Shown here piece after piece: positions 21,151 to 30,729 of a stretch of 41,480 bases of DNA. This DNA is from Desulfovibrio sp. (lineage in GTDB: Bacteria; Desulfobacterota; Desulfovibrionia; Desulfovibrionales; Desulfovibrionaceae), in NCBI GenBank assembly GCA_014804965.1, contig JAAUYU010000012.1, forward strand, positions 67,493 through 108,972, in the 5' to 3' direction. The translations under genes were made by a program, and so were the position numbers. The notes beneath the pieces were generated by a model. The model ran no database searches and was not told the DNA's origin. It saw only the letters and a program-made list of their open reading frames with translations. Position 1 is the first letter of the stretch. Every line of letters starts with the position of its first letter.

Positions 21151-21423
21151 TCAGTTGAGGGAATCCTTGAGGGTCTTCCCTGCGCGGAAGCGCACCATCT
21201 TGCAGGCGGGGATGGTCAGGGTCTCGTTGGTGCGGGGGTTGCGCCCCTGGCGCGCCTTGCGGTTTTCAACCACAAAGGTGCCGAAGCCGGTGAGCGTCAC
21301 CTTGGCGTCCTTGCACAGGGCCTCTTCCACAGCGGCGAGAAAGGCATTGAGCGCGCGCTCGGCCCCAGCCTTGGTGAGATTGCCCTTGGCGGCGATTTTT
21401 TCGACGAGTTCGGCCTTGGTCAT
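21151..21423 (-). CDS. HU-family DNA-binding protein
   Basis: MTKAELVEKIAAKGNLTKAGAERALNAFLAAVEEALCKDAKVTLTGFGTFVVENRKARQGRNPRTNETLTIPACKMVRFRAGKTLKDSLN. Confidence 0.95.
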   Translation of the reverse strand: MTKAELVEKIAAKGNLTKAGAERALNAFLAAVEEALCKDAKVTLTGFGTFVVENRKARQGRNPRTNETLTIPACKMVRFRAGKTLKDSLN

Positions 21424-21663
21424 CAGCGTTTCCTCCTGGTTGATGGCATGACTGCAACCGCGAATCGATTCCCCAATCGACGGTCAGCGCCGTGGCGGCA
21501 GCGTCGGACACATGAAACTCAAACGCTTTTGGGCTTCATTGTCAAGCGGGGAAGGCGGGTGCGGCGGTCGCGCCCGCCTGCGCCCTTGCGCCGGTGGTAC
21601 GCGCAGGCTACAAATGGGGCGGCAAGGCGGCAGCCCGTCCGGCCCTGCCTGCAAGGAGCCAGC

Positions 21664-22968
21664 GTGAAAGCGGAAATCATCTCAGTGGGAACGGAACTCT
21701 TGCTCGGTCACACGGTCAATACCGACGCGGCCCATGTGGCGCGGGAGCTTGCGGCTTTCGGCATCGACCTTGAGCATGTGCAGACAGTGGGCGACAATGC
21801 CGCACGCCTGGAGGCGGCCTTGCGCGAGGCCCTTGCGCGCAGTTCGCTCGTCATCTGCACGGGCGGCCTAGGCCCCACCGAGGACGACCTCACCAAGGAG
21901 ACCGTGGCCCGCGTGGCCGGGCGGCCACTCATGGAAGATGCGGAAAGCCTCGCCCGGCTGCGGGAATATTTCGGCACGCGCCCCATGGGTGAGAACCAGT
22001 TCAAGCAGGCGCTGCTGCCACGCGGGGCCGAGGCTTTTCCCAACAGCGTGGGCACCGCGCCAGGCTGCGCCGTGCCTGTGGCCGAGGACAAGTTTGTCCT
22101 CCTCCTGCCGGGGCCGCCGTCCGAGCTTCTGCCCATGCTGGAGCAGAGCGTGCGGCCCTTCCTCGGGCGGCGCACGGGCGCGGTCATCGTGTCGGCCATG
22201 ATCCGCACCTTCGGCATCGGCGAGGGTGCGGCCGCCGAGCGCATCCGGGACCTCATGCAGGGCGGCAATCCCACCGCGGCCACCTATGCCACGGAAGGCG
22301 AAATGTTCGTGCGCGTCACGGCCAAGGCCGCGGATGAAGCTGCCGCGCAAGCCCTCGCCGCACCCCTGGTGCGCGCGGTGTGCGAGCGCCTTGGCGATGT
22401 GGTTTACGGCGTGGATGTGCCGAGCCTCGAGGCGGTGGTGGTGCGGGGCCTTGCGGCCGTGGGGCTGCATCTTGTCACCGCCGAATCCTGCACCGGGGGC
22501 CTGCTCGCCAAGCGCATCACGGACCAGCCCGGTTCTTCCGCGGTTTTCGAGACCGGGCTTGTGACCTATGCCAATGCAAGCAAGGTGCGCCTGCTCGGCG
22601 TGCCGGAGGACATGCTCGCCGCCCACGGCGCGGTGAGCCCGCAAACAGCCGCCTTCATGGCTGAGGGCGCCCGCCTGCGCCAGGGCGGGGACCTCGGCCT
22701 CGGCATCACCGGCATCGCCGGGCCCGACGGCGGCACGCCGGAAAAACCCGTGGGCCTCGTCTATATCGCCCTCAGTGCGCCCGACGGTGTGTGGCTGCGC
22801 GTCATGCGCCCGCAGGGCCGCTATCTGGGGCGGAGCTGGACGCGCCGGCGCGCGGCAAGCCATGCGTTGGACCTTGTACGGCGCAGACTGGCCGGGCTCC
22901 CCCTGGAAGCCGCATACGCCAAAGATGCGGCTTCCGTTGACGATGAGCCCATTCCCCCGGCATTCTGA
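21664..22968 (+). CDS. cinA: CinA family protein (nicotinamide-nucleotide amidohydrolase / competence-damage inducible)
   Basis: GTG start; AEIISVGTELLLGHTVNTDAAHVARELA, VICTGGLGPTEDDLTKETVA, LVTAESCTGGLLAKRITDQPGSSAVFETGLVTYANASKVRLLGV, GITGIAGPDGGTPEKPVGLVYIA. Confidence 0.95.
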   Translation: MKAEIISVGTELLLGHTVNTDAAHVARELAAFGIDLEHVQTVGDNAARLEAALREALARSSLVICTGGLGPTEDDLTKETVARVAGRPLMEDAESLARLREYFGTRPMGENQFKQALLPRGAEAFPNSVGTAPGCAVPVAEDKFVLLLPGPPSELLPMLEQSVRPFLGRRTGAVIVSAMIRTFGIGEGAAAERIRDLMQGGNPTAATYATEGEMFVRVTAKAADEAAAQALAAPLVRAVCERLGDVVYGVDVPSLEAVVVRGLAAVGLHLVTAESCTGGLLAKRITDQPGSSAVFETGLVTYANASKVRLLGVPEDMLAAHGAVSPQTAAFMAEGARLRQGGDLGLGITGIAGPDGGTPEKPVGLVYIALSAPDGVWLRVMRPQGRYLGRSWTRRRAASHALDLVRRRLAGLPLEAAYAKDAASVDDEPIPPAF

Positions 22969-23051
22969 TGCTGGTACGCTATCTGCATGGGCAAACGCAA
23001 AAGCCGTGAGGGGAAAATTGCTCCCCTCTGTCCCCCTGGCCGGAGTATATC

Positions 23052-24236
23052 ATGCCCGAAGCCTTTTCCCTTGAACTGCCTTCCCCCGGATACAACAGCA
23101 AGCGGCCTTTGCGCCGCATCGTGGTCATCCTTGTCGCCCTCGTGCTCGTGGCCGCGGCGGCGCTCGGCTGGTGGGTCTATTCCGGCCGCGTGGCCAGCGT
23201 CGCCGGGCGCCTTGACGGCATGGTGCACATCGTCGCCCCTCGTTTTTCGGGCAATCTCGCCAGCCTGGATGTGAAGGAAGGGGACAGCGTGACGGCGGGC
23301 CAGCATGTGGGCAGCATGGAAGCGGGGACCTATGACAGGCATCTGGCCCAGGCGGCCGCCGAAGCCGCGGCCTTGCGCCCGGCGCAGGGCCCGGACATGG
23401 TGGAAAGTGCCGCGCGCCTGCGTCAGGCGCAGGAGGCGGAACGGGATTTTGCCGTGCGCATGGCCCAGGCCCGCAACGAAGAGGACCGCCTGCGCCTCTT
23501 GCGCGAGGAGCGCGTGACGGAGCATGTGCGCGCCCAGCTTGCCCTGCGCGGGCTCGACAGCCAGGGCGGCGAGCGTACCGCGGGCGCGGAGAAGTATGCC
23601 GCCGCGCGCGCCGCCGAGGCCACGGCCCGCGGCCGCAAGGAGGCCGCGACCGCCGACTTTGAGCGCGCAAGCCTCATGCGCGCGGCCCTGGAGCAGGAGC
23701 TGGAGCGCATCCGCCAGGAGGTCATGGCGGCGCGCAACCATGCTTCCCAGCAACGGCAGCGGGGTGCGCAGGTTGCCGCGCCGGAGCGGCTCTCGGCCGA
23801 CGGCGCGCTGTTTGCGCCGGTGGCGGGCACGGTATTGCACCGCATGGCCGAGCCGGGCCAACTGCTCCAGGCCGGGGAGCCGGCGCTGCTCATTGCGCCT
23901 TCCGGGCAGGCCGCGGACGCCGCCTTCTGGGTGGACGCCTGGTTTCCCGCGGGGGATGCCGACAGCATCCGCACAGGACAGCGTTGCAGCGTCAGCGTCG
24001 GCGACGAGAGCCTTTCCGGCACTGTGGCCGAGGTGCTGCCGCCGCAGCCCCTGCCCGAAGGCGTTACGGGCGCGTCCGGGGAAGGCGGCACGAGCGATGG
24101 GGATGGCGCGGCCGCTCTGCGCCGTCCCGTGGCCTATGTGCCCGTGCGCGTGGCCCTCAAGGGCAAGCTTCCGCGCGGCCTCACGCCGGGGGCGGCTGCC
24201 CGCTGCGTCATCCTGACCCACGGCCTCTCCTTCTGA
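23052..24236 (+). CDS. HlyD/EmrA-like membrane fusion protein
   Basis: Single N-terminal TM (IVVILVALVLVAAAALGWWVYSGRV), barrel-sandwich halves VAPRFSGNLASLDVKEGDSVTAGQHVG and LFAPVAGTVLHRMAEPGQLLQAGEPALLI flanking a long coiled coil. Confidence 0.85.
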   Translation: MPEAFSLELPSPGYNSKRPLRRIVVILVALVLVAAAALGWWVYSGRVASVAGRLDGMVHIVAPRFSGNLASLDVKEGDSVTAGQHVGSMEAGTYDRHLAQAAAEAAALRPAQGPDMVESAARLRQAQEAERDFAVRMAQARNEEDRLRLLREERVTEHVRAQLALRGLDSQGGERTAGAEKYAAARAAEATARGRKEAATADFERASLMRAALEQELERIRQEVMAARNHASQQRQRGAQVAAPERLSADGALFAPVAGTVLHRMAEPGQLLQAGEPALLIAPSGQAADAAFWVDAWFPAGDADSIRTGQRCSVSVGDESLSGTVAEVLPPQPLPEGVTGASGEGGTSDGDGAAALRRPVAYVPVRVALKGKLPRGLTPGAAARCVILTHGLSF

Positions 24237-24315
24237 CGCGCCTCCGGCGCCGGGTATTGACAAGCATCTTGCATTTTTTGGCGTTTTTATCGCCAAGAAA
24301 ATTCGTTACCTTCCC

Positions 24316-24345
24316 TTGACAATGAAATTCATTTTCAATTAGTCT
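24316..24345 (+). promoter_or_regulatory. Promoter with overlapping Fur-like box upstream of DUF2325-feoB
   Basis: TTGACA (24316-24321) and GACAATGAAATTCATTTTCAATT (24318-24340) closely resembling the Fur consensus GATAATGATAATCATTATC. Confidence 0.75.
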
Positions 24346-24403
24346 CCCTTCGTACAGAGAAGCGCGGCAAAATTTGCTGCCTACCCAGGAGGAGGGAGAG
24401 AAA

Positions 24404-24679
24404 ATGAGTGTGACCCTTATCGGCGGCATGGACCGCCTGAAGCCCGAGTATGTGTCCACGGCCGAGGCCCTTGGTCATGAACTCAAGTGCATCAGCCGCA
24501 ACGAGCGCAACTTCCTTGCCAAGATCGGCAATCCTGACGCGCTCATCGTCTTTACCAACAAGATTTCGCACGAGGCCAAGCGCAAGGCGCAGCAGCTCGC
24601 GCGCTCGCGCAATATCCCCATCCGCTTCGTCCATTCCTGCGGTGTCTCCACCCTGCGCGAATGCCTGCAGCTTGCCTGA
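24404..24679 (+). CDS. DUF2325 domain protein
   Basis: MSVTLIGGMDRLKPEYVSTAEALGHELKCISRNERNFLAKIGNPDALIVFTNKISHEAKRKAQQLARSRNIPIRFVHSCGVSTLRECL. Confidence 0.82.
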   Translation: MSVTLIGGMDRLKPEYVSTAEALGHELKCISRNERNFLAKIGNPDALIVFTNKISHEAKRKAQQLARSRNIPIRFVHSCGVSTLRECLQLA

Positions 24680-24684
24680 GCCGC

Positions 24685-24733
24685 TTGACAAGGCCGGGAA
24701 GTGCCGTTATTTCGGAAATGAATTTCAATTTTG
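24685..24733 (+). promoter_or_regulatory. Second promoter-like element with Fur-like box immediately upstream of feoB
   Basis: TTGACA (24685-24690), 17-nt spacer, TATTTC (24708-24713), then GGAAATGAATTTCAATTTTG (24714-24733), whose reverse complement shares TGAAATTCATTT with the first box. Confidence 0.55.
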
Positions 24734-24776
24734 CCTTTCGACAACCTAACGCCGGTCCGGGGGCATGGAGGAATTG

Positions 24777-26999
24777 ATGAGCGACGGGATGGAGAAAAAT
24801 ACGGCCCAGGCAGAGGGGTGCGCGTCCTTGCGCATAGCGCTGGCTGGCAACCCCAACTGCGGCAAGACGACGGTCTTCAACGCCTATACCGGGGCGCGCC
24901 AGCATGTGGGCAATTACCCGGGCGTGACCGTGGACCGGAAAGAGGGCAGCCTTGAAGTGGACGGCCGCCACATCACCCTTGTGGACCTCCCCGGCGCCTA
25001 CAGCCTCACCGCCTTTACGCAGGAGGAGCTGGTGGCCCGGGGTGAACTCTCCGCGTGCCATGTCCAGGCGGTCATCGACGTGGCGGACGCCTCGGCCCTT
25101 GAGCGCAACCTCCTGCTCACGGTGCAGATGCTGGAAATGGGGATGCCTGTTGTCCTCGCCTGCAACATGATGGACGAGGCCCGCGAGGCGGGCATCCATA
25201 TTGACATGGACCGCCTGGGGAAGCTGCTCCGCATACCTGTGGTTCCCATGATCGCCCGCGAGGGCGAGGGCCTGAACGAGGCCATGCAGGCCGCCATCAA
25301 GATGGCGGACGAGGGGCCGCGCGATCCCTTGCGCCTTTCCTACGGGCCGGACCTCGACACGGCCCTTTTGGAGATGGAGCGCATCATCGAGTCCACGGGG
25401 CTGCTGAAGGGCGTGTACGCCCCGCGCTGGGTGGCCCTCAAGCTGCTGGAAAATGACGAGGTCATCCTGCGCGAGGCCCGCGCCGCGGACGCCGCCGCCA
25501 CGGAGCGCCTGGAGACCCTCTGCCGCAAGACGGCGGCCCATATCCGCGACACCTTCAACGCCGACACCGAGTCCATCATCACGGACCACCGTTACGGCTT
25601 CATCCACAGCATCCTGCGCGACGGCGTGCTGGACAAGGACCCGGGCCGGGACCGCCTCGCCCTTTCCGACAAGATCGACAGGGTGCTCACCAACGCCTTT
25701 TTCGGGCCGCTCATCATGCTGGGCGTGCTCTACCTCATGTACCAGATCACCTTTGAGGTGGGCGCCTATCCGCAGGAATGGGTGGAGGACGGCTTCGACC
25801 TTCTGGGCGACTTCATCACCGACATCCTTCCCGAGGGGCTCGTGCAGTCGCTCCTCGTGGACGGCATCATCGCCGGCGTCGGCGGGGTGCTGAGCTTCGT
25901 GCCGCTCATCATGATCATGTTCGCGCTCATCTCCTTTTTGGAGGACAGCGGCTACATGGCGCGCATGGCCTACATGATGGACCGCCTCTTCCGCTTCTTC
26001 GGGCTGCACGGGGCCTCGGTGATGCCCTATGTCCTTTCCGGCGGCATCGCGGGCGGCTGCGCCATCCCCGGGGCCATGGCGACGCGCACCCTGCGCAGCC
26101 CCAAGGAAAAGCTGGCGACCCTGCTCACGCTTCCCTACATGACCTGCGGCGCCAAACTGCCCATCTTCCTGCTGCTGGCCGGGGCCTTTTTCCCGGAAAA
26201 CGCGGCCACGGTCATGTTCTGCATCATGCTGGCCGGCTGGTTTTTCGCCCTGCTGGTGGCTCGGCTTTTGCGCTCCTCCCTCGTCAAGGGCGAGGCCACG
26301 CCCTTTGTCATGGAGCTCCCCCCCTACCGGATGCCCACGCTTTTGAGCGTGCTTCTGCACTGCTGGGAGCGGGCCTGGATGTACATCAAGAAGGCGGGCA
26401 CCGTGCTTCTGGCCATTTCCGTGGTCATCTGGGCGGCCATGACCTTCCCCTCGTTGCCGGATGACGCCGCGGCCCCGCACGAGGCCCGCATCGCGGCCCT
26501 TGAAGAACGCCTCGAGGCGCTTCCCGAGGGCGCGCCCGAGCGGGAAGCCCTGGACGAGGAGCTTTCTGAGGCGAACAACATCCTTGACGAAGAGAAGCTG
26601 GCCTATTCCGTGGCCGGACGCCTCGGCAAGTGGGTGGAGCCCTTCACTCGGCCCGCGGGCTTTGACTGGCGCACGGACATCGCCCTTATCGCGGGCGTGG
26701 CAGCCAAGGAGGCCGTCGTCTCCACTCTGGGCACGGCCTGGGCTCTGGGCGAGCAGGACCCGGACGAGCCGGAGTCCCTGGCGGAACGCCTTGCCAGCGC
26801 CCCCGGCTGGTCCAAGGCCACGGCGCTCGCGCTCATGTTGTTTGTGCTGCTCTACTCGCCTTGCTTCGTGGCCCTCGTGGTCATCCGCCAGGAGGCCGGA
26901 AGCTGGGGCTGGATGGTGTTCAGCATCGTGTTCAATACTGCGCTCGCCTATGCGGTGGCGGTCATTGTCTACCAGTCCGGCCGCGCCCTCTGGGGCTGA
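24777..26999 (+). CDS. feoB: Ferrous iron transport protein B
   Basis: LAGNPNCGKTTVFNAYTGARQHVGNYPGVTVDRKEG (G1/G2), DLPGAYSL (G3), two GATE regions including YMARMAYMMDRLFRFFGLHGASVMPYVLSGGIAGGCAIPGAMATRTL. Start at 24777 from GGAGG spacing. Confidence 0.97.
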   Translation: MSDGMEKNTAQAEGCASLRIALAGNPNCGKTTVFNAYTGARQHVGNYPGVTVDRKEGSLEVDGRHITLVDLPGAYSLTAFTQEELVARGELSACHVQAVIDVADASALERNLLLTVQMLEMGMPVVLACNMMDEAREAGIHIDMDRLGKLLRIPVVPMIAREGEGLNEAMQAAIKMADEGPRDPLRLSYGPDLDTALLEMERIIESTGLLKGVYAPRWVALKLLENDEVILREARAADAAATERLETLCRKTAAHIRDTFNADTESIITDHRYGFIHSILRDGVLDKDPGRDRLALSDKIDRVLTNAFFGPLIMLGVLYLMYQITFEVGAYPQEWVEDGFDLLGDFITDILPEGLVQSLLVDGIIAGVGGVLSFVPLIMIMFALISFLEDSGYMARMAYMMDRLFRFFGLHGASVMPYVLSGGIAGGCAIPGAMATRTLRSPKEKLATLLTLPYMTCGAKLPIFLLLAGAFFPENAATVMFCIMLAGWFFALLVARLLRSSLVKGEATPFVMELPPYRMPTLLSVLLHCWERAWMYIKKAGTVLLAISVVIWAAMTFPSLPDDAAAPHEARIAALEERLEALPEGAPEREALDEELSEANNILDEEKLAYSVAGRLGKWVEPFTRPAGFDWRTDIALIAGVAAKEAVVSTLGTAWALGEQDPDEPESLAERLASAPGWSKATALALMLFVLLYSPCFVALVVIRQEAGSWGWMVFSIVFNTALAYAVAVIVYQSGRALWG

Positions 27000-27034
27000 C
27001 GAGCGCATCCCCGCATTTCCCTCTGCCCGTCTTT

Positions 27035-27056
27035 CCCCGGCTTGACAAGGCCGGGG
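27035..27056. terminator. Possible terminator hairpin downstream of feoB
   Basis: CCCCGGC-ttgacaag-GCCGGGG 7-bp GC stem; no strong U-tract. Confidence 0.4.
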
Positions 27057-27111
27057 GAGGGCGGGCATCTTCGTATCCTGCGGCAGGCATTTTTTACGGC
27101 GGGGGGGTCAC

Positions 27112-27654
27112 ATGCGCCCGGTCTTGCTTCTGGCCTTTCTGGCCGCGCTTTTCTGGGCGCAGACGGCCCATGCGTGGGAGGCCTTCACGCCGCGCAAGGC
27201 CACGGGCTATGTGGTGGCGGTGGAGGACGGCAATCTCATCTCCGTGGCCAGCCGCTGGGGCAAGAAAAGCGCGGACTATGTCGTGAGCCTCTACGGCATC
27301 GGCATACCCACCGGGGACCAGCCCTTCGGCAAGGAGGCGCGGGCGACGCTCCTGCGGCTGCTCAGGCCCGGCGCGCGGGTCATCGTCAGCATCGTCGGCG
27401 AGGGTGAGGGCGGGGTGGTGTATGCGCTCGTGCAGGCGGACGGCCGCTCGGTGAACAATCTTCTGGTGGATGAGGGCCTCGCCTGGGTGGACAGGTCCAC
27501 CTGCAAGGCCATGCTCTGCCGCCGCTGGCATATCGAGGAGCACAGCGCCATCAAGGAAAGGCGCGGCATCTGGAGCCTCAACATGTCTAGCCCGCCCTGG
27601 CAGTGGGGCGGCAACACGGGCGCAGGCGCAAAGACGCGGCCCGACGGGAAATAA
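27112..27654 (+). CDS. SNase-like (thermonuclease-fold) secreted protein with degenerate active site
   Basis: Signal peptide MRPVLLLAFLAALFWAQTAHA; YVVAVEDGNLISVASRWGKKSADYVVSLYGIGIPTGDQPFGKEARATLLRLLRPGARVIV...DGRSVNNLLVDEGLAWVDRS...ERRGIWS aligns by eye to the SNase scaffold. Confidence 0.75.
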   Translation: MRPVLLLAFLAALFWAQTAHAWEAFTPRKATGYVVAVEDGNLISVASRWGKKSADYVVSLYGIGIPTGDQPFGKEARATLLRLLRPGARVIVSIVGEGEGGVVYALVQADGRSVNNLLVDEGLAWVDRSTCKAMLCRRWHIEEHSAIKERRGIWSLNMSSPPWQWGGNTGAGAKTRPDGK

Positions 27655-27657
27655 GCC

Positions 27658-28077
27658 ATGAAGGGACCTGTCATGCAGGAAGTGGAGCAGTTTACGGCGG
27701 ACTGGAAGCAGGACCCGCTCCACGTCAAGCCGGCCTTTGAAGCCTGGGGAGAGTTTCTTGCGGGCCTTGACGACGTGAACCTCGATTTCAAGGCGCGCCC
27801 CGGCATCAGCTATTCCCTGCGGGCGCGCCACGCCGCGCAGAAGGCGCGCGAGCTCTTCGTGCTCGTGGATGTTGTGGATGACGAGCCGGAAAGCCGCTGG
27901 CTCTCTGTGTGTTTTTATGCCGACATGGTGAACGACCCGGAGGAGCGGGGCGATTTTGTGCCTCAGGGACTCATGGGCGAGGACGCCATGTGCTTCAACC
28001 TCGACGAGGATTCGCCCGAAATGCGGGAGTATATCGCGGCGCGCCTGGCCGAGGCCGCCCGCAATGCCGCAAGCTGA
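27658..28077 (+). CDS. Conserved hypothetical protein
   Basis: 139-aa ORF, 3 nt after the preceding stop and overlapping the next CDS by 14 nt; acidic soluble protein; no family recognised. Confidence 0.65.
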   Translation: MKGPVMQEVEQFTADWKQDPLHVKPAFEAWGEFLAGLDDVNLDFKARPGISYSLRARHAAQKARELFVLVDVVDDEPESRWLSVCFYADMVNDPEERGDFVPQGLMGEDAMCFNLDEDSPEMREYIAARLAEAARNAAS

Positions 28078-28600
28078 ACTGCCTTTCCCCTGCGTAGCCA
28101 TCGACTTTGAGACGTCGGGCCGGGCGGCGCATTTCGCCTGCGCCGTCGGCCTCGTGCGTATCGAGGACGGCCGGGTGACGGCGCGCTTCGAGAGCCTCAT
28201 CAGGCCGCCTTCGTCGCAGGTGTGGTTCACCCATATCCACGGCCTTCGCTGGCGCGACCTGAAAGACCAGCCAACCTTTGCGGAGGTCTGGCCGCTGGCT
28301 GCGGGCATCCTTGAGGGGACGCGCTACCTCTTGGCCCACAACGCGCAGTTCGACAGGCGCGTGCTCCAAGCCTGCTGCTGCGTGGCGGGCCTTGAGCCGC
28401 CGCTACAGCCCTTTCTCTGCACGCTCCGGGGGGCGCGCGCCGCGCCGCTGGGGCTGCGCTCCCGCAGCCTCAACCATGTGTGCGCGTATTTCGGCATTCC
28501 ACTCAACCACCACAATGCCGCCTCCGATGCCGAGGGCTGCGCCCGCATCTACGCCCGCCTGCGCGAACTCGGAGTGAGCGACGCCATCATGCGCATCTGA
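28064..28600 (+). CDS. DnaQ-like 3'-5' exonuclease (DEDDh)
   Basis: CVAIDFETSG (ExoI), LLAHNAQFDRRVL (ExoII), RSRSLNHVCAYFGIPLNHHNAASDAEGCARIY (ExoIII with H..D). Confidence 0.9.
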   Translation: MPQAELPFPCVAIDFETSGRAAHFACAVGLVRIEDGRVTARFESLIRPPSSQVWFTHIHGLRWRDLKDQPTFAEVWPLAAGILEGTRYLLAHNAQFDRRVLQACCCVAGLEPPLQPFLCTLRGARAAPLGLRSRSLNHVCAYFGIPLNHHNAASDAEGCARIYARLRELGVSDAIMRI

Positions 28601-28678
28601 GCCCGTTTTGCGGGAGAAACAGGGGTTTTGCATGACAGCGGCATATGCAGTATGCTCCGGCCGGAAGGAGGTCGCACC

Positions 28679-29779
28679 ATGGCGCATACGCTTCTGATCA
28701 CCGGCGGCGCGGGCTTTATCGGCTCAATGGCCGTGCGCGCGGCGCTTGCCCGTGATGACTGGCGCGTCGTCAATATCGACAAGCTCACCTATTCCGGCAA
28801 CCTCGCTTCCCTCACCGAGGTGGAGGACCACCCCCGCTACAGCTTCATCCAGGCGGATATTGCCGATGCGGCGGCCATGCGCGCTGCCTTTGAGGTGTTC
28901 GAGCCCGACGCGGTCATGCACCTCGCCGCCGAAAGCCATGTGGACCGCTCCATCGACAGCCCGGCGCCCTTTCTGGACACCAATATCCGCGGCACCTTTG
29001 TCCTGCTGGAGGAGGCGCGCCGCTACTGGCAGGGGCTGAAGACCAGCGAGCCGCAAAAAGCAGGGGACTTCCGCTTGCTCCATATCTCGACCGACGAGGT
29101 GTTCGGCGACCTTTCCGACGGAGCAAAGGACGCGCGCTTCAGCGAATCCACACCCTACGCGCCGAGCTCCCCCTATTCGGCGAGCAAGGCCGCGAGCGAC
29201 CACCTCGTGCGCGCATGGCAGCGCACCTACGGGCTGCCCACGCTCATCACCAACTGTTCCAACAATTACGGGCCGCGCCAGTTCCCGGAAAAGCTCATTC
29301 CGCTCACCATCATCAATGCCCTGGCCGGACGGCAGCTGCCGGTTTACGGCACGGGCGCGCAGGTCCGCGACTGGCTTCATGTGGAGGACCATGTCCGCGC
29401 CCTGCTCACGGTGCTGGCGCGCGGGCGGGTGGGCGAGACCTACACCGTGGGCGGCAACAACGAGCAGAAGAATATCGACGTGGTCCGCGCCATCTGCGGC
29501 CACCTTGAAAAGCTCGCCCCGGACAAGCCCGCAGGGGTGGCCCGCTATGAAGACCTCATCACCTTCGTGACCGACAGGCCGGGCCACGACGGCCGCTATG
29601 CCATCGACGCGGGCAAGATTCGCCGGGAGCTCGGCTGGCGGCCGCGCGTGACCTTTGAGGCTGGGCTTTCCGACACAGTGCGGTGGTATCTCGACAATGA
29701 GGACTGGTGGCGGCCTATCCTGGACGGCACCTACCGTTGCGAGCGCCTCGGGCTCGCCACCGGCATGGAGGGCAAATGA
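28679..29779 (+). CDS. rfbB: dTDP-glucose 4,6-dehydratase
   Basis: [84 protein letters not shown]. Confidence 0.95.
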   Translation: MAHTLLITGGAGFIGSMAVRAALARDDWRVVNIDKLTYSGNLASLTEVEDHPRYSFIQADIADAAAMRAAFEVFEPDAVMHLAAESHVDRSIDSPAPFLDTNIRGTFVLLEEARRYWQGLKTSEPQKAGDFRLLHISTDEVFGDLSDGAKDARFSESTPYAPSSPYSASKAASDHLVRAWQRTYGLPTLITNCSNNYGPRQFPEKLIPLTIINALAGRQLPVYGTGAQVRDWLHVEDHVRALLTVLARGRVGETYTVGGNNEQKNIDVVRAICGHLEKLAPDKPAGVARYEDLITFVTDRPGHDGRYAIDAGKIRRELGWRPRVTFEAGLSDTVRWYLDNEDWWRPILDGTYRCERLGLATGMEGK

Positions 29780-30675
29780 GCGCATACAAGGGCATTGTTC
29801 TCGCCGGGGGCAGCGGCACGCGCCTTTACCCCATCACCCTGGGCGTTTCCAAGCAGCTTCTGCCCGTCTATGACAAGCCCATGATCTATTATCCGCTCTC
29901 GGTGCTCATGCTCGGGGGAATCCGGGAGATCCTCGTCATTTCCACGCCCGCGGACCTGCCGCAATACCAGCGCCTTCTGGGTGACGGCTCACACTTCGGG
30001 GTTCGCTTCAGCTATGCCGTGCAGCCGGAGCCCAAGGGCATCGCCCAGGCCTTCCTCATCGGTGAGGAGTTCCTCAGCGGTTCGCCCGTCTGCCTCATTC
30101 TGGGCGACAATGTCTTTCACGGCGAGCATTTTACGGAAAAGCTGAACCGGGCCGTGGCGCGCACGAAGGGGGCGACCATTTTCGGCTATCAGGTGCGTGA
30201 CCCGGAGCGCTTCGGCGTGGTGGAATTCGACGCCGCCGGCAACGCCGTCCGTATCGTGGAAAAGCCCGCGCGGCCGCGCTCCCGCTTTGCGGTGACGGGC
30301 CTCTATTTCTATGATTCCTCGGTGGTGGACATCGCGCGTGGGCTCAAGCCCTCGGCCCGCGGTGAGCTTGAGATCACGGCCATCAACCAGACCTATCTCG
30401 AGCGCGGCGAACTCCATGTGGTGCGCCTCGGGCGCGGCTTTGCGTGGCTCGATACGGGCACGCACTCAAGCCTGCTCGAGGCCTCCCTATATGTGGAGAC
30501 CATCGAGGCGCGCCAGGGCCTCAAGGTGGCCTGCCTTGAGGAGATCGCCTGGCAGAACGGCTGGATCAGCGATGCCGAGATGCGCCGGGCGGGCGAGTTT
30601 TTCGGCAAGACGGAATACGGGCAATACCTGCTGCGCCTCTTGGATTCGGCGCAACGCCCGGAAGAGGACGCGTAG
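29776..30675 (+). CDS. rfbA: Glucose-1-phosphate thymidylyltransferase
   Basis: [51 protein letters not shown]...[11 protein letters not shown]. Confidence 0.96.
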   Translation: MSAYKGIVLAGGSGTRLYPITLGVSKQLLPVYDKPMIYYPLSVLMLGGIREILVISTPADLPQYQRLLGDGSHFGVRFSYAVQPEPKGIAQAFLIGEEFLSGSPVCLILGDNVFHGEHFTEKLNRAVARTKGATIFGYQVRDPERFGVVEFDAAGNAVRIVEKPARPRSRFAVTGLYFYDSSVVDIARGLKPSARGELEITAINQTYLERGELHVVRLGRGFAWLDTGTHSSLLEASLYVETIEARQGLKVACLEEIAWQNGWISDAEMRRAGEFFGKTEYGQYLLRLLDSAQRPEEDA

Positions 30676-30729
30676 GCGGGCCCGCACCGGGCGCAGGCCT
30701 TACTGTGGAAAAAGGGAGATCCTGGGCAG

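Noticed and set aside
24681-27056. GCTTGACAAGGCCGGG occurring at about 24683 and 27040 as a mobile repeat
   Set aside because: Only two copies, short; one looks like a promoter -35 region and the other part of a hairpin. Probably coincidental or a small duplication.
24552-27068. 838-aa minus-strand ORF opposite feoB
   Set aside because: Antisense shadow of feoB; low-complexity HDEGH-type composition and no recognisable domain.
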